This document shows positions 43,553 through 53,000 of a DNA stretch of 64,000 nt, piece by piece (position 1 is the stretch's first letter; every line of letters starts with the position of its first letter). The notes under the pieces are model-generated. The model was given only the letters and a program-made list of their open reading frames with translations. It was not told the origin of the DNA and searched no databases. The position numbers and the translations under genes are program-made. The DNA lies in NCBI GenBank assembly GCA_029558835.1, contig JAKQDH010000034.1:106859-170858 (forward strand), in the 5' to 3' direction. Origin of the DNA: Planctomycetota bacterium. GTDB taxonomy: Bacteria > Planctomycetota > Phycisphaerae > UBA1845.

Positions 43553-43984
43553 GGGGGGATGGGCAGGTCGTCTGTATCCTTCTTTTTGGCAAGTAGTTGC
43601 GCGGCAGGTCGGCGGCGCCGGACCGTGCCGCCTAGGTCAGCGGGGGAGGGGGAGGCGAGCCCGGCTGCCGGCCGAGGACACGGAATCCGCTCCAGGGGCC
43701 CCCGTGCTCGATGGGTTTCGGGAGGAACGGGCGGAGGCCGTGGCGGACTGGGGGCCGCGGGTGCGGCGCCCGGCGGGGCGGCCGCGCCGGTCTTGGCAGT
43801 TGCCGGAGGCTTCTCGTTGCCAGGGGGTGCTTCCCATTTGTGAGGGCGATCGCTGTTGCGGCCGGGGCAGCGGTAGCGGGGCGCGCCCGAGTTGCGTTGT
43901 GTAGGTGAGAGGGGCGGGGTGGTGGTGTGCGGCGGTTCGACCTGGGTGGCCGGGGTGGATTGGCGGCATGCAGAGGAGGGCCGG
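43553..43984. other. Host intergenic region right of attR
   Basis: About 430 GC-rich bases with overlapping low-complexity ORFs on both strands and no recognisable domain, RNA or repeat. Confidence 0.4.
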
Positions 43985-44584
43985 ATGATGGGTCAGTCCC
44001 GGAAAAGCGGCGGAGGGGTGAGGAAGCAGGCGGGGCGGCAGCCGGCCGCGATGGTGCCGGAGCCTGGGTCGCTGGGGTACGCCGGTGGACCGCTGGCGCC
44101 GATCGCGCACGAGCGGGTGGTCGAACTGCCGCGCAGTGAGGTGTGGAAACTGCTCGCGACGGGCGAGGGGTGGAAGCGGTTCTTCGACGTGGAGGCGCGG
44201 ATCGAGCTGAGGCCGGGCGGGAAGTTCGAGATTCTGTTCGATCCGGACGCGCCGCCCGGTCAGCAGGGCTCCGAAGGCTGCACGGTCTTGAGCTTCCTGC
44301 CCGACGAGATGCTGTCGTTTACGTGGAATGCCCCGCCGAAGTTCGCCCATGCTCGATCGCGGTATACGTGGGTGGTGGTGCGCTTCACAGAGCCGGCGGT
44401 GACGCGAACGTTCGTTCGTCTCGATCACTTGGGTTTCGCCGAGCAGGCGGCCGACAATCCCGATCACCGCGCCGAATGGGAAGAGGTGCGGGCGTACTTT
44501 CAGCGGGCGTGGGGTATGGTGCTCGACAAGATGAAAGAGCAGGAGAGCAAGGGAGCAGAGGAGGAAGTAGAGAGGAGAGAGTAG
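43985..44584 (+). CDS. SRPBCC/AHSA1-domain protein
   Basis: A 199-residue protein; ATG 43985 follows GAGGAGGGCC. The START-like fold of the AHSA1 family is seen in IAHERVVELPRSEVWKLLATGEGWKRFFDVEARIELRPGGKFEILF, GCTVLSFLPDEMLSFTWNAPP, VVVRFTEPAVTRTFVRLDHLGF and the final helix AYFQRAWGMVLDKMKEQ. It has a hydrophobic ligand-binding role in relatives. The ligand is unknown. It lies between the element and the restriction-modification gene. Confidence 0.88.
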   Translation: MMGQSRKSGGGVRKQAGRQPAAMVPEPGSLGYAGGPLAPIAHERVVELPRSEVWKLLATGEGWKRFFDVEARIELRPGGKFEILFDPDAPPGQQGSEGCTVLSFLPDEMLSFTWNAPPKFAHARSRYTWVVVRFTEPAVTRTFVRLDHLGFAEQAADNPDHRAEWEEVRAYFQRAWGMVLDKMKEQESKGAEEEVERRE

Positions 44585-44862
44585 AGAGCAGACCTGGCGC
44601 GCGGGGCGCTTGGTGTGGGGGTTCGGGGCGGCGCGTGGGTTGAAGGGGGCGCGGCGTGGTGACCCAGCAAGGGGTGGGTCGGAGAGGCGCAGCGACACGC
44701 GGTGCGTACAAGCCGGCTGGCGTGCGAGCTTGGAGGGGGCTGGGCTGGTACCGGAGGGCAATGATTGGCGCGAGCGGAACGGCCGGCGTTGGGTGCTTGC
44801 CCTCGGGCCTCGGGAGTGTATCCTCACGCCGGTGCGGTGGCGTGCTGGCAAGGTGGACTGAC

Positions 44863-47800
44863 ATGGCGAAGCGAACTTCGGGCGTTACGGGGAGTACTGC
44901 CGGAAGCGATGCAAGGTCGGTTGCGCAGCGCACGGTCGAAGAGTATCTGAATGAGTTGCGAGCAATTCGGGCGAGCGGGGCGGGGGTAGCCGAAATCTCG
45001 TATTACCCTGCCCTGGCCAATCTCTTCAATGCCGTCGGGAAGACCCTGAAGCCCAGGGTCCGCTGCGTGATGAATCTGAAACAGCAGGGGGCGGGGATGC
45101 CCGACGGCGGACTTTTCACCGCCGACCAGTTCCGGCGTCAGGCCGAGGGGCCGCCGGCGCCCGACCAGCTTCCCGCGCGGGGAGCCATCGAGGTCAAGAG
45201 TACCAAGCCGGGCGTTGAGGCGATTGCGGCCAGCCAACAGGTCAGGGACTACCTGAGGCGGTACGGGATCGTCGTCGTAACGAACCTGCGCGAGTTCCTG
45301 ATCGTCGAACGGGGGCCGGGCGGAGGGGCACTGGGGCGCGAGTCGTATGCGCTGGCTGATGGTGAAGAGGACTTCTGGCGTGACAAGGTTGCTCACCCGC
45401 GTGCGACGGCCGAGCGACGCGGCGAGGCGTTCGTTGAGTTCCTGAGACGTGCGTGCCTGCATGCGGCGCCGCTGGTGAACCCGAAGGATGTGGCTTGGTT
45501 CCTGGCATCGTACGCCCGCGATGGTCTGCGTCGCGTGGAGGAGCGGAAGGACCTGGCCGCGCTCCAGGCGATCCGTGTTGCCCTGGAAGACGCGCTGGGG
45601 ATGAAGTTCACGGGTGAGAAGGGCGAGCACTTCTTCCGATCGACGCTGGTGCAGACGCTGTTTTACGGAGTGTTTTCGGCGTGGGTGCGCTGGCATAAGG
45701 ACAAGCCGGGTCCACAGGCGAAGTTCGACTGGCGCACGGCCGAGTGGTGCCTGCACGTACCGTTCATCAGGACGTTGTATGAGGAAATCGCGAAGGCAAG
45801 CCGGCTGGGGCCGCTGGGGCTGGTGGAGGTGCTGAACTGGGCGGCGGGCGTGCTGAATCGGGTGGACCGCGGGGAGTTCTTCAGCCGCTTCGAGGATGAA
45901 CACGCGGTCCAGTACTTCTATGAGCCGTTTCTGGAGGCTTACGATCCGGAGTTGCGCAAGGCGCTGGGCGTCTGGTACACACCGCGTGAAATTGTGAGGT
46001 ATCAGGTAGCGCGGGTCGACCAAGTGCTGCGCGAGGAACTCGCGCTGCCGGACGGGCTGGCGGACCCGAACGTCGTCGTCCTGGACCCCTGCTGCGGGAC
46101 GGGAGCGTATCTGGTGGAGGTGTTGACCGGCATTGCGAACACCCTGCGAGACAAGGGCGGCGACGCGCTGGTGGCTTCTGACCTGAAGCAAGCCGCCATG
46201 CACCGGGTGTTCGGGTTCGAGATTCTGCCCGCTCCGTTTGTGGTGTCTCACCTGCAACTCGGGCTGATGTTGCAGGCGCAGGGAGCGCCCCTGTCGCACG
46301 AGGCAGGTGAGCGTGTGGGCGTGTATCTGACGAACGCACTCACGGGTTGGGAGCCGCCGAAGGGGCCGAAACAGCACCTCATGCACTTCATTGAACTCGA
46401 ACAGGAGCGCGATGCTGCCGAGCAGGTCAAGCGCGACAAGAAGATCCTCGTGGTGCTGGGCAACCCACCGTACAATGCGTTCGCGGGGGTCAGCCCGGAA
46501 GAAGAAAAGGGGCTGGTCGAACCCTACAAGGTCAACCTGAACAAGCCCGCCAGCGCCGGAGGGTGGGGTATTAGGAAATTCAACCTTGATGACCTGTACG
46601 TTCGGTTTTTCCGGCTGGCCGAGCGGCGCATCGCCGAAATGAGCGGCGAAGGCGTGGTGTCCTTCATCTCGAACTTTTCGTATCTGGGCGACCCGTCCTT
46701 TGTGGTCATGCGGGAGCGATTTCTGTCCGAGTTCGACAAGCTCTGGTTCGATTGCCTGAACGGCGACAGCCGGGAGACGGGGAAGCTGACGCCGCAGGGG
46801 AAGCCTGATCCGTCCGTGTTCTCGACGGAGCAGAACCGAGAGGGCATCCGGGTAGGGACGACCGTCTGCGTCATCGTACGCAAGCCCAAGCGAGATAAGA
46901 AACCCACCGTCCGCTTTCGGCATTTCTGGGGTGTGCACAAGCGTTCCGATCTGCTCAAGAGCATCAAGGCCAGGAACATCAACCGGGCGTACACTGTCGC
47001 GGCGCCGTCTGTCCAGAACCGTCATTCCTTCCGCCCCGAGAACGTGGCGGCACACTACGGGGAGTGGCCGAGCGTGGTGGAGTTGTGTGCGTTGCCACCG
47101 TCGAATGGCCTGATGGAGAAGCGAGGTGGAGCGCTGGTTGACATGGACCGGGATGCCCTGGAAGCCCGGATGCGGGATTACTTCGATCGCGAGCTCGATT
47201 GGGATAGCTACAGGGCACGACAGACAGCCTTGACGCGGAACATGGCGGCGTTCAATGCACGCGAGGCCAGAGCGAAGGCGCTTGCCACGGAAGGGTTCCG
47301 TGGGGATCGGATATGCAGGTACGGGGTTCGCCCGTTCGACCAGCGCTGGTGCTATTATACAGGTGTGAATCCCGTTTGGAATCGGGCACGCCCTGCGCTG
47401 TGGGCCCAACTGTGGGCGGGGAACCGGTTTCTGACTACTCGATTCCGATCGAGTTCAGACACGGAAGGGCACCCGTTCGGGTTCACTTCCGTTTTGATCG
47501 ATGACCATTACATCGTACCCGATGCGGTTGCCATACCACTGTCCTTACTTAACGGGGATAGGTTGTCCCAGCGAGATCAGGCAACCTTGTTCGACGTAAC
47601 GGGAGACCGTCCTTCCCGATGCAGGGCGACGGGCAACCTCTCTAAGGCCGCCCGCGTGTTCCTGAGCGCGCTGCGCGTCAAAGACCCCGACGCCGATGTT
47701 GATACCGCCGCCCTTGTATGGATGCACGCCCTGGCAATTGGGTACAGCCCCGCGTATTTGGCTGAGAATGCCGACGGCATCCGACGTGATTGGCCGCGCA

Positions 47801-48429
47801 TCCCGCTGCCGAATGATCGTAAGTGGCTGCAGGTGTCGGCGACACTCGGCGAGCGAGTCGGAGCTTTGCTGAACACCGAAGCCGACGTGCCGGGTGTGAC
47901 GGCCGGGAAGGTGGCCCCGCTGTTCAAGAGTCTGGGGGCCGTCGCCAAGGCCGGAGGAGGGCAGCTTGATGTCACGGGGGACCACTTGTTGGTGACGGCC
48001 GGTTGGGGTCACAAGGGCAAGGACGGCGTGACCATGCCGGGCAAGGGCAGGGTCGTGGAGCGTCAGTACAGCGAAGCGGAGGCCAAGGCCCTGGCCGCGG
48101 AGGCGACGGCACGCGGGATGGCGGTGCAGGATGTGCGGCGTTTGCTGGGGGAAGCGACGCTGGACGTCTATCTGAACGAGACGGCGTACTGGCGTAACAT
48201 TCCCTTGAACGTCTGGAACTATTACATCGGCGGGTACCAGGTCATTAAGAAGTGGCTGAGCTACCGCGAACACGACGTGCTTGGACGGGCCCTGAAGCCG
48301 GAGGAGGCACGCGAGGTCACGAGCATCGCCCGGCGTATCGCTGCCATTATCCTCCTCCAGTCCGCGCTCGATGAGAACTACCACAAAGTGAAGGCGGCTC
48401 CCTACGCCTGGGCGAGAACGCAGGGATGA
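44863..48429 (+). CDS. Single-polypeptide restriction-modification enzyme (type ISP specificity domain, type IIG/IIL-like layout)
   Basis: A predicted 1188-residue defence enzyme. The N-terminal PD-(D/E)xK nuclease has GMPDGGLF (Asp81) and GAIEVKS (Glu110, Lys112). The helical connector precedes a gamma-class N6-adenine methyltransferase with motif I DPCCGTG (408-414) and catalytic NPPY (534-537). The C-terminal half is the type ISP specificity domain, ending NIPLNVWNYYIGGYQVIKKWL. No SF2 helicase Walker motif is seen, unlike LlaBIII-type ISP enzymes, so cleavage without translocation is expected. Start 44863 follows AAGGTGG; the ORF from 44656 is longer but unconserved. The large antisense ORF is a shadow. 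Confidence 0.9.
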   Translation: MAKRTSGVTGSTAGSDARSVAQRTVEEYLNELRAIRASGAGVAEISYYPALANLFNAVGKTLKPRVRCVMNLKQQGAGMPDGGLFTADQFRRQAEGPPAPDQLPARGAIEVKSTKPGVEAIAASQQVRDYLRRYGIVVVTNLREFLIVERGPGGGALGRESYALADGEEDFWRDKVAHPRATAERRGEAFVEFLRRACLHAAPLVNPKDVAWFLASYARDGLRRVEERKDLAALQAIRVALEDALGMKFTGEKGEHFFRSTLVQTLFYGVFSAWVRWHKDKPGPQAKFDWRTAEWCLHVPFIRTLYEEIAKASRLGPLGLVEVLNWAAGVLNRVDRGEFFSRFEDEHAVQYFYEPFLEAYDPELRKALGVWYTPREIVRYQVARVDQVLREELALPDGLADPNVVVLDPCCGTGAYLVEVLTGIANTLRDKGGDALVASDLKQAAMHRVFGFEILPAPFVVSHLQLGLMLQAQGAPLSHEAGERVGVYLTNALTGWEPPKGPKQHLMHFIELEQERDAAEQVKRDKKILVVLGNPPYNAFAGVSPEEEKGLVEPYKVNLNKPASAGGWGIRKFNLDDLYVRFFRLAERRIAEMSGEGVVSFISNFSYLGDPSFVVMRERFLSEFDKLWFDCLNGDSRETGKLTPQGKPDPSVFSTEQNREGIRVGTTVCVIVRKPKRDKKPTVRFRHFWGVHKRSDLLKSIKARNINRAYTVAAPSVQNRHSFRPENVAAHYGEWPSVVELCALPPSNGLMEKRGGALVDMDRDALEARMRDYFDRELDWDSYRARQTALTRNMAAFNAREARAKALATEGFRGDRICRYGVRPFDQRWCYYTGVNPVWNRARPALWAQLWAGNRFLTTRFRSSSDTEGHPFGFTSVLIDDHYIVPDAVAIPLSLLNGDRLSQRDQATLFDVTGDRPSRCRATGNLSKAARVFLSALRVKDPDADVDTAALVWMHALAIGYSPAYLAENADGIRRDWPRIPLPNDRKWLQVSATLGERVGALLNTEADVPGVTAGKVAPLFKSLGAVAKAGGGQLDVTGDHLLVTAGWGHKGKDGVTMPGKGRVVERQYSEAEAKALAAEATARGMAVQDVRRLLGEATLDVYLNETAYWRNIPLNVWNYYIGGYQVIKKWLSYREHDVLGRALKPEEAREVTSIARRIAAIILLQSALDENYHKVKAAPYAWARTQG

Positions 48430-48533
48430 CGTGCCGGCGAAGCCCTGCACGGAGAGGCTAGGGATCCACGCGTGAAAACCGCTGCGGCGCCCGGAGCCAC
48501 GCTGAGTAGGACCCCCCAAAGAGGAAAGGAGTC

Positions 48534-48632
48534 GGGTGGCATGCCCAAGCCGAAGGCGCCGGCATGTTGTTGTGGAAAGCGGGCCTGCACCTGCGGCAGA
48601 GCATGGCGGCGCTGCGCTTGGCCATGCCACCC
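48534..48632 (+). repeat. Copy of the ~95-bp palindromic repeat
   Basis: Arms GGTGGCATGCCCAAGCCGAA and GGCGGCGCTGCGCTTGGCCA then TGCCACCC enclose a ~40-base centre. It lies between the convergent RM and WecB genes. Confidence 0.85.
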
Positions 48633-48726
48633 TGACCCAACTCTCAGTTTCCCTGTTGCGTAGACCCGCCTGGCCCCAACGCCCAGCCACTCCCTCACGG
48701 TCGCGGTTCGGATCGGGTAGGCGGAG

Positions 48727-49827
48727 TCAGGAGCTGGGATTCCGGGCCAGGATGCCCGCGATGCGTTGGGCGGCCTTGCCGTCCCAGAGGGCGGGGGTGG
48801 CGCGGCCGTTGACGGCCGTGGCGCGGCAGCGGCGGTAAGCGGCCAGGATGCGGGCGGGGTCGGAGCCGACCAGCGTGCTCGTGCCGGAGGTCAGCGTGAT
48901 GGGCCGCTCTGTGTTCTCACGCAGGGTCAGGCACCAGACGCCGAGGATCGTGGTCTCTTCCTGGATGCCGCCGGAGTCGGTGAGGACGACGGCCGCCCGG
49001 CCCATCAGCTTCAGAAAGTCCAGATACCCGAGCGGCTCAGTCACGCGCAGGCCGGGCAGGCTGTGCCAGCGGTCCGCGAGGCCGTGCCGATCGAGCATGC
49101 TACGCGTGCGCGGATGCACGGGGATTACGGTCGGCAGGTCGGCCTGAATCTCGGCGAGGGCGTCGGTGATGCGGGCGAGCGCGGCCGCGTCATCGACGTT
49201 GGCCGGCCGGTGCAGCGTGACGACGTTGTACGCGCCGGGGGTGAGGTCGAGGCGCTGCAGGATGTTCGATTGCTCCGCTCGCTCGCGGTGGGTGCGCAGC
49301 GTGTCGATCATCACGTTGCCGACGTGGTGCATCTTCTCGGGGGCGATGCCTTCACGCGTGAGGTTCTCGATGCCGCTGGGCTCGCTGACGAAGAGCAGGT
49401 CGGAAATGCTGTCGGTCAGGATGCGGTTGATCTCTTCGGGCATGGTGCGGTCGAAGCTGCGCAGGCCGGCCTCGACGTGGCCGACCTTCACACCCAGCTT
49501 GACGGCCACCAGTGAGCAGGCGATCGTGCTGTTCACGTCGCCGACGACGATGACCCAGTCGGGTCGATGTTCGATGATGACCGGCTCGAAGCGCCGCATG
49601 ATCTCGGCGGTCTGCGCGGCGTGGCTGCCGGAGCCGACTTCGAGGTTAATGTCCGGCACGGGGATGCCGAGCTGGCGGAAGAACAGGTTGGACATGTTGT
49701 CATCGTAGTGCTGGCCGGTGTGGACGAGGAGCGGAGTAATCTCGGGGTGGTCCTGGTAGGCGCGCATGAGGGGCGCGATCTTCATGAAGTTGGGTCGGGC
49801 CCCGCAGACGTTGAGGATTTTCAACAT
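48727..49827 (-). CDS. wecB: UDP-N-acetylglucosamine 2-epimerase (non-hydrolysing)
   Basis: Interconverts UDP-GlcNAc and UDP-ManNAc for surface polysaccharide. A 366-residue GT-B-fold enzyme with MLKILNVCGARPNFMKIAPL, HTGQHYDDNMS, GDVNSTIACSLVA, HVEAGLRSFDRTMPEEINR, VTLHRPANVDD and LTDSGGIQEETTILGVWCLTLRENTERP, all typical. Start 49827 begins at the conserved N-terminus. It is the last minus-strand gene before the exosortase/TPR region, 219 bases from the TPR stop. Confidence 0.95.
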   Translation of the reverse strand: MLKILNVCGARPNFMKIAPLMRAYQDHPEITPLLVHTGQHYDDNMSNLFFRQLGIPVPDINLEVGSGSHAAQTAEIMRRFEPVIIEHRPDWVIVVGDVNSTIACSLVAVKLGVKVGHVEAGLRSFDRTMPEEINRILTDSISDLLFVSEPSGIENLTREGIAPEKMHHVGNVMIDTLRTHRERAEQSNILQRLDLTPGAYNVVTLHRPANVDDAAALARITDALAEIQADLPTVIPVHPRTRSMLDRHGLADRWHSLPGLRVTEPLGYLDFLKLMGRAAVVLTDSGGIQEETTILGVWCLTLRENTERPITLTSGTSTLVGSDPARILAAYRRCRATAVNGRATPALWDGKAAQRIAGILARNPSS

Positions 49828-50046
49828 GGGTGCACACGCCTCCGCGACCGCGTCTTGTGATACACACACAGCAATCGCCGACCGCCTGCAGCGTCGTCCC
49901 CCCGCGGGCGACGTAGTTGCAGACGGGGCCGTGAAAGGCCCACATCGGCCGCGGGCGGCCGACAGCGCGGGTCTGTCGGTTGCCTTGGCCTATCGCCTGT
50001 CTACGTCGGCCGCGGGGTGCCGACGGTACAGCCACGTCGGCCTACG

Positions 50047-53000
50047 CTACGGACTGCGATCCGCCGACGCATGAGTCGAGGTCAGCAGTCGTTCAATCTC
50101 CGCACGTTCCGCGTCGCTGAGCACCTGGTGCTGCTGATCCAGCGTCAGGGCCTCGTTCAGCCGGGCCTGGGCATCCGCGTACTGGTTCTGTCGGACGAGC
50201 ACCCGCCCCAGGTGAAGCAGGGCTTGCGCCCGCGTGGCCGGCACGGTTTCCGTGAGGCTGACGCAGCGTTCGAGGTCCTCTCGGGCGGCATCCAGGCGGC
50301 CGAGCGTGGTCAGGATCACGCCACGGGTATCGAGTAAGTGCGGGTCGTCCGGATAGCGGGCGACACCTTTGTCGGCCAGCGTGAGGGCCTCCTCAGGGCG
50401 TTGCAGGTGTTCATGGAGAATCCACGCCAGGTCGTTGAGTGCCTGGGCGTGGTAGGGTTCGCGGGCGAGCGCCTGGCGATAGGCGTCGGCGGCCGCGTCG
50501 AGCCGACCCAGTAGATAAGCGACCTGGGCCTGCTGGACGTAGCCGTTGGCGCGGTCGGGCTGGAGGTCGGTAACGGTGCGCAGCAGATCAACGGCCACGT
50601 GGAGGTGCTGCTGCTGCTCCGGCTTGCCTTGGGCGGCCGTCACCAGCAGGCTGGCGCCGAGCTCCAGCAATGCCGGGTCGAGCGTGCGGGGTCGTCCGTC
50701 GGGGTCCAGGAGGGCCGCGATGAGCGTGGGCCATTCGCCCTGCTCGGCCCAGGTCCGGAAGCACTCGGCGAGGACACGCGGGTCCTGCGGGGCAAGCTGT
50801 TGTAGTTCGGCGAGGACGGCGTTTACCGCGGCCGTGTCACCGGCGCCGCGGCACAAGCGGACCAGCGCGAGGCGTGCCTTGAGGCTTTGCCGGCCGGCTT
50901 CGGTTCGGCAAAACTCCTCGAGGCGGGTGCGGGCCGCCTTGGTGTCCCCGGTGGCGGCGAGCGCGTTGGCCTGCATGGCGCAGGTGGTGTCGTCGTGGGG
51001 GTAGAGGGTGAGGGTCTCGTTGATGAGACGTAGCGCGCCGTCGAGGTCCTTGCGGTTGATGGCCGCCTGGGCAAGCACCTGCCGAGCGGGCAGGCTGGCG
51101 GGGTCGCTGCGTAGTACGGCCTCGGCGAGGGTGAGGGCCTCGTCGCTGTTGCCTTTGTCCAGTTCCATGACGGCCTGGAGCGCGCGCAGGTTGGTGTCCT
51201 GCGGGTTAGTACCAATGGCGCGCTGGAGCCGGGCGTAGGCGTCGTCCGCCCCGCCGAGATCGGGGGCGGTGCGGATGAGCAGGTCCCAGGCGGGCACGTT
51301 GTGGGGATCTCGCTCGACCAGTTCCTGGAGGAGGCTGACGGCTTCGCGTCGGTCCGCCGGCGACGGTGCGGTGGCCAGTTTGACGGCGCGCAGGAGGTGC
51401 ACCTGCGGATCATCGGGTTCGGCCGTGAGCAGGTCGGCGAGGCGCGCCTCGCCCTCCTGGCGTTGCTGCGGATCGCGGGCGTAGAGCAAGGCCTCCACGA
51501 GCATTCGGTGGAGGGAAGGATCGTCTGGGGCTTGGTTCAGTCCCTGACGGAGAGCGGCGAGCGTCCGGTCCGGGCGGCCTGCGCGGCGGTAGAAGGCGGC
51601 GAGGGCGCCCCAGCCGTCGGCGGGTTGTGCGGCCAGTTCAGGGAGGCGTGCGTAGTCCTGCTCGGCTTCGTCGAGGCGTCCGCTGCCGGCGAGGAACTGG
51701 GCACGTTGCAGACGCGCGCTGAATGCGTCGGCGTGTTCCACGGCGGCGTTCAGCAGGGCAAGCGCTTCCGTTTGCCGGCCTTCGGCTTGCAGGATGCGCA
51801 CCTGGACGGCACGAAACAAAGCGTCGTTCTGCGCGTCGGCGGCTTCGCGGAGCAGGGTCAAGGCCCGCTCCGCATCGCCGTTGTGGCGGTAGGTCCACCA
51901 GGCGAGCACCAGGCGGGCGCCGGCGTCGGCAGGATCATCCGTAAGGCGGCGTTCCAGTCCGGTCAGGGCCTGCTCGTAGTTTTCGAGGGCCAGGGCGACA
52001 TTGATGCGGTGGGCACTCAAAGCGGGGGCTGCGCGCGGGAAGCGATTGAGTACGATCTCCGCGTCGCGGTAGCGTGCCTGTTTCTGCAGGGTCGTGAGGA
52101 GACGGGCGGCCACGCTGAGGTCGCGGGGGTCGGCGTCGGCACAGCGCTGGTAGAGGTCGGCGGCTTGTGCGGCCCGTCCGAGGCGTTCGTTCAGTTCACC
52201 GAGTGCGAGGACGGGCTCGGGCAGGTCGGGATGGGCGCGGACGAAATCGGCGAGCAGCGTTTCGGCCTCGGCGGCATGGGCGGTCCAATCCGCCTGTGTC
52301 AGCCAGAGGCGTACCTGCTCCGTGCGCCAGCGTGCCCCGCGGTCGCCTTCGATGCGGCGCAGGTCATCAACGAGGACCTGGGCCCGCGCGGGGTCGGCGA
52401 GCACCTCCGGCAGACGCAACAGGGCCAGGCGCGGGGGCACCTGCTGCGGGTCCAGCCGGGCAAGTTCCTCAAGGAACGCAACGCCGTCGGCCCGGGCGGG
52501 GGAGTCGAGCAGGAGCCGGGCGAGCGTCAGTTGGGCCGTGCGGCGTTGATCGGCGGTCAGCGGCGTGTCGGGCTCGACGGCGAGGAGTTCGCTGCGAAGC
52601 TGCTCCCGGCGCAGGTGGGCGGCTTCCGGTGAGCCGTGCTTCTGCTCGAACTCCGCCTGTGCCAGGCGTGCCCACAGCCGGGCGGCTCCCTGCGTGGCGG
52701 CTACGGCTTCCTGCAGGGTGCGGCGGGCGGCGTCAGGCTGGTCGGCAAGGACTTGCAGACCGGCCATCAGGATGCGCGGGGCGGCCAGGTCCGGCTGTCG
52801 GGCGACCGCCCGCGCACACGCCTCAATACCTTCGGTCCAGCGCTGCTGTCGCTGATAAAGGGTCGCCAGTTGGAGGGCAGCCTCGAGGGGGTGGTCACCG
52901 GAGGCGAGAACCTGCTCGAGCGCGTCGATCCCGCGTCCCATGCCATCCTCGGAGGTGGCGAGGCGGGCCTGCAATGTGACAATGCGTGTCACTGCGGGAT

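Noticed and set aside
43637..44851. 404-residue minus-strand ORF right of attR
   Set aside because: Low-complexity Pro/Arg/His translation antisense to the SRPBCC gene, with no domain or ribosome-binding site.
44824..47409. 861-residue minus-strand ORF
   Set aside because: Antisense shadow of the restriction-modification gene, whose motifs are all on the plus strand.
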